From positions 62,001 through 126,000 of the forward strand of contig NZ_CALPDF010000008.1 in assembly GCF_943193175.1 (NCBI RefSeq): a DNA stretch of 64,000 nucleotides, read 5' to 3'. This DNA is from Neobacillus muris (GTDB lineage: Bacteria; Bacillota; Bacilli; Bacillales; Cytobacillaceae). This document shows, piece after piece, positions 61,335 through 64,000 of this stretch. How positions within the stretch are numbered: the stretch's first letter is position 1; the number at the start of each line of letters is the position of its first letter. The notes beneath the pieces are model-generated. The model was not told the DNA's origin, did not search any database, and saw only the letters and a list, made by a program, of their open reading frames with translations. Made by a program: the position numbers and the translations under genes.

Positions 61335-62459
61335 TCAGATTAGATAGTTCTCAGATTCCTTCGTATAATGCGTCACTCGGTCAAGCTGTCCATTCTTAAG
61401 TTTGATTGCCCATTCAGGATCAGCCAGCAGTGCACGGCCGACTGCGACATAGTCATAATCACCTGCTTCGATTTTTTCATCAATCATGGCTAATTTGTCT
61501 ACAATGGTCCTGTCAGCATTATCTTGATTACTCAAGTATGCACGGTTAATACCGACAGAGCCGACCGCAATCGTTGGCTTTTTCGTTATCCGTTTCGTCC
61601 AGCCGGCCAAATTTAAGGATAGATCTTCATCTTTAAATTCAGGTTCCCAGATTCTTCTGGTAGAGCAGTGGAATATATCGACACCTGCTTCAACCAACGG
61701 ACTAAGCAATTGTTCCAGCTCATTCGAGTTATTGGCTAATTTCGCTTCATAATCGGTTCCTTTCCATTGTGAAAAACGAAGCACAATCGGAAAGTCTGGG
61801 CCCACTTCCTTCCGGCAAGCACGGACGATATCTGCGGCAAATTGGGTTCGCTCCCCTATATTCCCGCCATACTCATCATTGCGCTTGTTCGTTCGTTCCC
61901 AAAAAAATTGATCAATTAAATAGCCATGGGCCCCATGCAGCTCTATTCCATCAAAGCCGATGCGCTTTGCGTTTGCGGCTGCTTCCGCGTACCGATCAAT
62001 CATATCCAGGACTTCCTGTTTCGTTAATGCCTTTATTTTCTCATTGCTTTTGCCTTTTAAAGTGAATCCAGACGGACTCACAGGCGGTGCCTCCACATTG
62101 GGTTCGCTGCCTGCTTTTCTTGCTGCCCCTACATGCCATAATTGTGGAATGATTTTGCCACCTGCTTCATGGACTTCATGAACAACATGCGCCCAGCCAT
62201 TTAGGGCATCCTCGCCATAGAAACGTGGAATATCGGGGCTTTGTACGGCTGCCGGGTGGTTAATCGCTGTCCCTTCTGTGATGATGAGCCCTATCCCATT
62301 CTCTGCACGTTTGCGGTAATAGTGAGCCACATTTTCCCCAGGAATTCCTCCTGGCGAAAACATTCTTGTCATGGGGGCCATCACTAATCGACTGGTTAAC
62401 ATCTCTTTTTCAAACGGTACTGATTGAAACAAAGTATGACCTACGTACGTTTGATCCAA
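61335..62459 (-). CDS. NADH:flavin oxidoreductase, Old Yellow Enzyme family
   Basis: 374 residues, FMN TIM barrel. RLVMAPMTRMF, RAENGIGLIITEGTAI, QLWHVGAARK, the substrate pair in ELHGAHGYLIDQFFWERTNKRNDEYGG and the C-terminal phosphate site YVAVGRALLADPEW mark the OYE/NemA-XenA type. Reduces activated C=C bonds or nitro compounds with NADPH. Start chosen at TTG 62459, eight bases behind AAGGAAG; a GTG at 62468 adjoins that RBS. Monocistronic. Confidence 0.88.
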   Translation of the reverse strand: MDQTYVGHTLFQSVPFEKEMLTSRLVMAPMTRMFSPGGIPGENVAHYYRKRAENGIGLIITEGTAINHPAAVQSPDIPRFYGEDALNGWAHVVHEVHEAGGKIIPQLWHVGAARKAGSEPNVEAPPVSPSGFTLKGKSNEKIKALTKQEVLDMIDRYAEAAANAKRIGFDGIELHGAHGYLIDQFFWERTNKRNDEYGGNIGERTQFAADIVRACRKEVGPDFPIVLRFSQWKGTDYEAKLANNSNELEQLLSPLVEAGVDIFHCSTRRIWEPEFKDEDLSLNLAGWTKRITKKPTIAVGSVGINRAYLSNQDNADRTIVDKLAMIDEKIEAGDYDYVAVGRALLADPEWAIKLKNGQLDRVTHYTKESENYLI

Positions 62460-62774
62460 GGCGAGCACTTCCTTCCGCTAGTTCGTATTCTGATGCTACC
62501 TTTATTTTACAGATTTAATAGACAAATAGATACCGAAAAGTTCTATGTTTTTCCACTATCAAAATACATACTGGGGTTAAAGCCCTAACAGTCTTTGCAT
62601 CTGAGAAAACTAGAAGAATTCAAGTGAACTTCATTAGGTATACCTGATAATTCGGATCCCACTCCTGCAGCTGCCTTTCGATGGTATTGGCCTCAAGCTG
62701 AAATAAATATTTTTGACGTATAACCTCTTATAATCCCTGAAGCAATCCTCTTCCACCACTCCTTTTGAAAAAAT

Positions 62775-62812
62775 AAAAACCCCTTTTTGCCACGGTTACA
62801 AAAGGGGTTTTT
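62775..62812. terminator. bidirectional terminator behind the amidotransferase gene
   Basis: Perfect 13-bp stem AAAAACCCCTTTT/AAAAGGGGTTTTT. It lies about 125 bases after the stop at 62938. The remaining 62460-62937 shows no gene. Confidence 0.85.
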
Positions 62813-62937
62813 GCCGATAGATTGCTTTGCTGGCAGGAGCACCTTGCACGTGCAGGTGGCTGTGGCGTACTAGAGCAGATCTCGGCCACTCTTAATAACT
62901 ATTCAATTTGATGTACTCTACAATTACTTCCTTTTTA

Positions 62938-63675
62938 TTAAAGACCACCAGTAACGGTCCTCTCCCGACTGCTTTTGATGAATTCTTCAAACAACTTATT
63001 CATAGTGGTGTTATGAATTGCCATGGATTCAGGATGCCATTGGACGCCAACGGTAAAGGCATTGGGGTGAATAGATTCCACCGCCTCCACAATGCCATCA
63101 GACGACTGGGCAACCACTCTTAGATCCTCAGCCACACGACCGATGGCCTGATGGTGGATGCTATTCACTCTTATGCGCTCTGAGCCGAACAGTTTAAATA
63201 ATAGGCTATCTTTTGAAATGGTTACCCAGTGGGTATCCTGACTGCGCTTCACCTTCTGGGTATGCTGAATGCAGTCTTCCACTTGACTAGGAATATCTTG
63301 AATAAGCGATCCTCCTAGTGCCACATTTAAAATTTGGATACCTCTGCAAATGGCAAGAAGAGGAATATTGTGTTCAATGGCGTACTTTGCGATGGCAATC
63401 TCCACCAGGTCCCGTTCCAGGATCACCTGCCCTAGATGGGGATGAGGATCCTCTTGGAAAAATTGGGGATCGACATCCTCTCCTCCGCTCAGAATAATCC
63501 CATCACATAAAGAGAGCGTTTCTAAAGCCAGCTCGGGAGTAATAAAAGGAAGAATAATAGGCACACCGCCATTGGCAGCCACTGCTTTATGGTAGTCATG
63601 GTGCACGTATACCCCTTCCATAAAGAAATTATGGTTCACGTAGGCACCGGTGATGCCGATAACTGGTTTTTTCAT
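62938..63675 (-). CDS. gamma-glutamyl-gamma-aminobutyrate hydrolase-like class I glutamine amidotransferase (PuuD type)
   Basis: 245 residues, peptidase C26. Catalytic triad C110 in LLAICRGIQILN, H214 and E216 in VGVQWHPESM; ILSGGEDVDP is the oxyanion-side glycine motif. It cleaves gamma-glutamyl amides, such as gamma-Glu-GABA in putrescine use. No puu partner genes are nearby. ATG behind AGGGGGG. The 325 bases after 63675 to the window end show no gene that I can support. Confidence 0.9.
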   Translation of the reverse strand: MKKPVIGITGAYVNHNFFMEGVYVHHDYHKAVAANGGVPIILPFITPELALETLSLCDGIILSGGEDVDPQFFQEDPHPHLGQVILERDLVEIAIAKYAIEHNIPLLAICRGIQILNVALGGSLIQDIPSQVEDCIQHTQKVKRSQDTHWVTISKDSLLFKLFGSERIRVNSIHHQAIGRVAEDLRVVAQSSDGIVEAVESIHPNAFTVGVQWHPESMAIHNTTMNKLFEEFIKSSRERTVTGGL

Positions 63676-64000
63676 TTGTTGTATCCCCCTATGGACAGTT
63701 CTCTTATTCTAGTACTATAGACTATGCTTGATCATCTCACAACCTTTTTGTGAGACCATTAAAACAAAATATCCTCTTCACGGCTTTCTATTGTCAATAA
63801 GACAATACAAAGGTATAAAACAATGGACAGTGTCTGGCACTCTTAGTCATGATCAAAAACAGCTCTTTAGTGAGATAAATCCCAATTGGCTAACAGTAAT
63901 AATGCTATCATTATGTATGAGGTTAGATAATAATCACTCAGAAGTGGCCGATTTTTTTCTCGGTACTATTTTATTTTTCTCATCGGAGTTTATATTTAAG

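Noticed and set aside
1-64000. CRISPR arrays, tRNA/rRNA genes, T-box leaders, intact IS elements or prophage genes
   Set aside because: Looked for on both strands; no spaced direct repeats, no T-box core, no transposase or phage structural motifs were found.

Overview
The window looks like a chromosomal segment of a Bacillaceae bacterium, probably in the Neobacillus/Mesobacillus/Bacillus sensu lato range. GC is moderate to low, ribosome binding sites are strong AGGAGG types, TTG and GTG starts are common, and gene sets familiar from Bacillus recur: queCDE under a preQ1-I riboswitch, the ybcF/ybcI/dabAB block, a CarD/YdeB-like protein and a Cse60-like sporulation protein. Nearly all genes lie on the minus strand. 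No rRNA, tRNA, CRISPR array or intact insertion sequence was seen.

Layout. (1) 0.4-2.4 kb: queC-queD-queE for queuosine precursor synthesis, with a preQ1-I aptamer and terminator in front. (2) 2.5-7.9 kb: a DAB-type inorganic carbon uptake operon, dabB-dabA-ybcI-like-ybcF-like, behind an unidentified structured leader. (3) 8-13 kb: a CPBP membrane protease, a NarL-type response regulator with two paralogous sensor kinases (one with its HD motif inverted to DH), a 39-residue membrane peptide and a lipoprotein. (4) 13.4-15.5 kb: a broken M1 peptidase gene and an APC permease. (5) 15.6-25.7 kb: a GntR-controlled catabolic cluster with a complete ECF vitamin transporter, two amide hydrolases, an aldehyde dehydrogenase, an SDR and a beta-decarboxylating dehydrogenase. 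The enzyme set matches step for step the classical pathway pantothenate -> pantoate -> aldopantoate -> dimethylmalate -> 2-oxoisovalerate. This is the most interesting part of the window. (6) 26.1-33.9 kb: a type II-like Wadjet plasmid-defence operon, jetD-jetA-jetB-jetC.

(7) 34-38.2 kb: single genes for enoyl-CoA hydratase, an Eis-like acetyltransferase with a frameshifted tail, NanE and an orphan DnaA domain I protein. (8) 38.4-51.4 kb: a second catabolic cluster with a carboxylesterase, a dipeptide-type ABC transporter, two type III CoA-transferases, a beta-lactamase-fold hydrolase, an SDR, an AraC regulator and a decayed thiolase, preceded by a cre-like site. (9) 52-64 kb: mostly single genes, including a methyltransferase, a GntR regulator, a MOSC protein, CarD, a divergent ECF S component/MocR pair around a perfect palindrome, a lone ABC-type ATPase, an Old Yellow Enzyme homologue and a PuuD-like amidotransferase.

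Several short dispersed elements occur. One is an ~85-bp inverted-ended repeat present twice, both times directly behind a stop codon. There is also a family of three related terminator hairpins, a second hairpin family with two copies, and a cluster of AAGCGGAATTCCTCCG-type units near 60.1 kb. Functional assignments come from reading motifs and gene order; no database search was possible.
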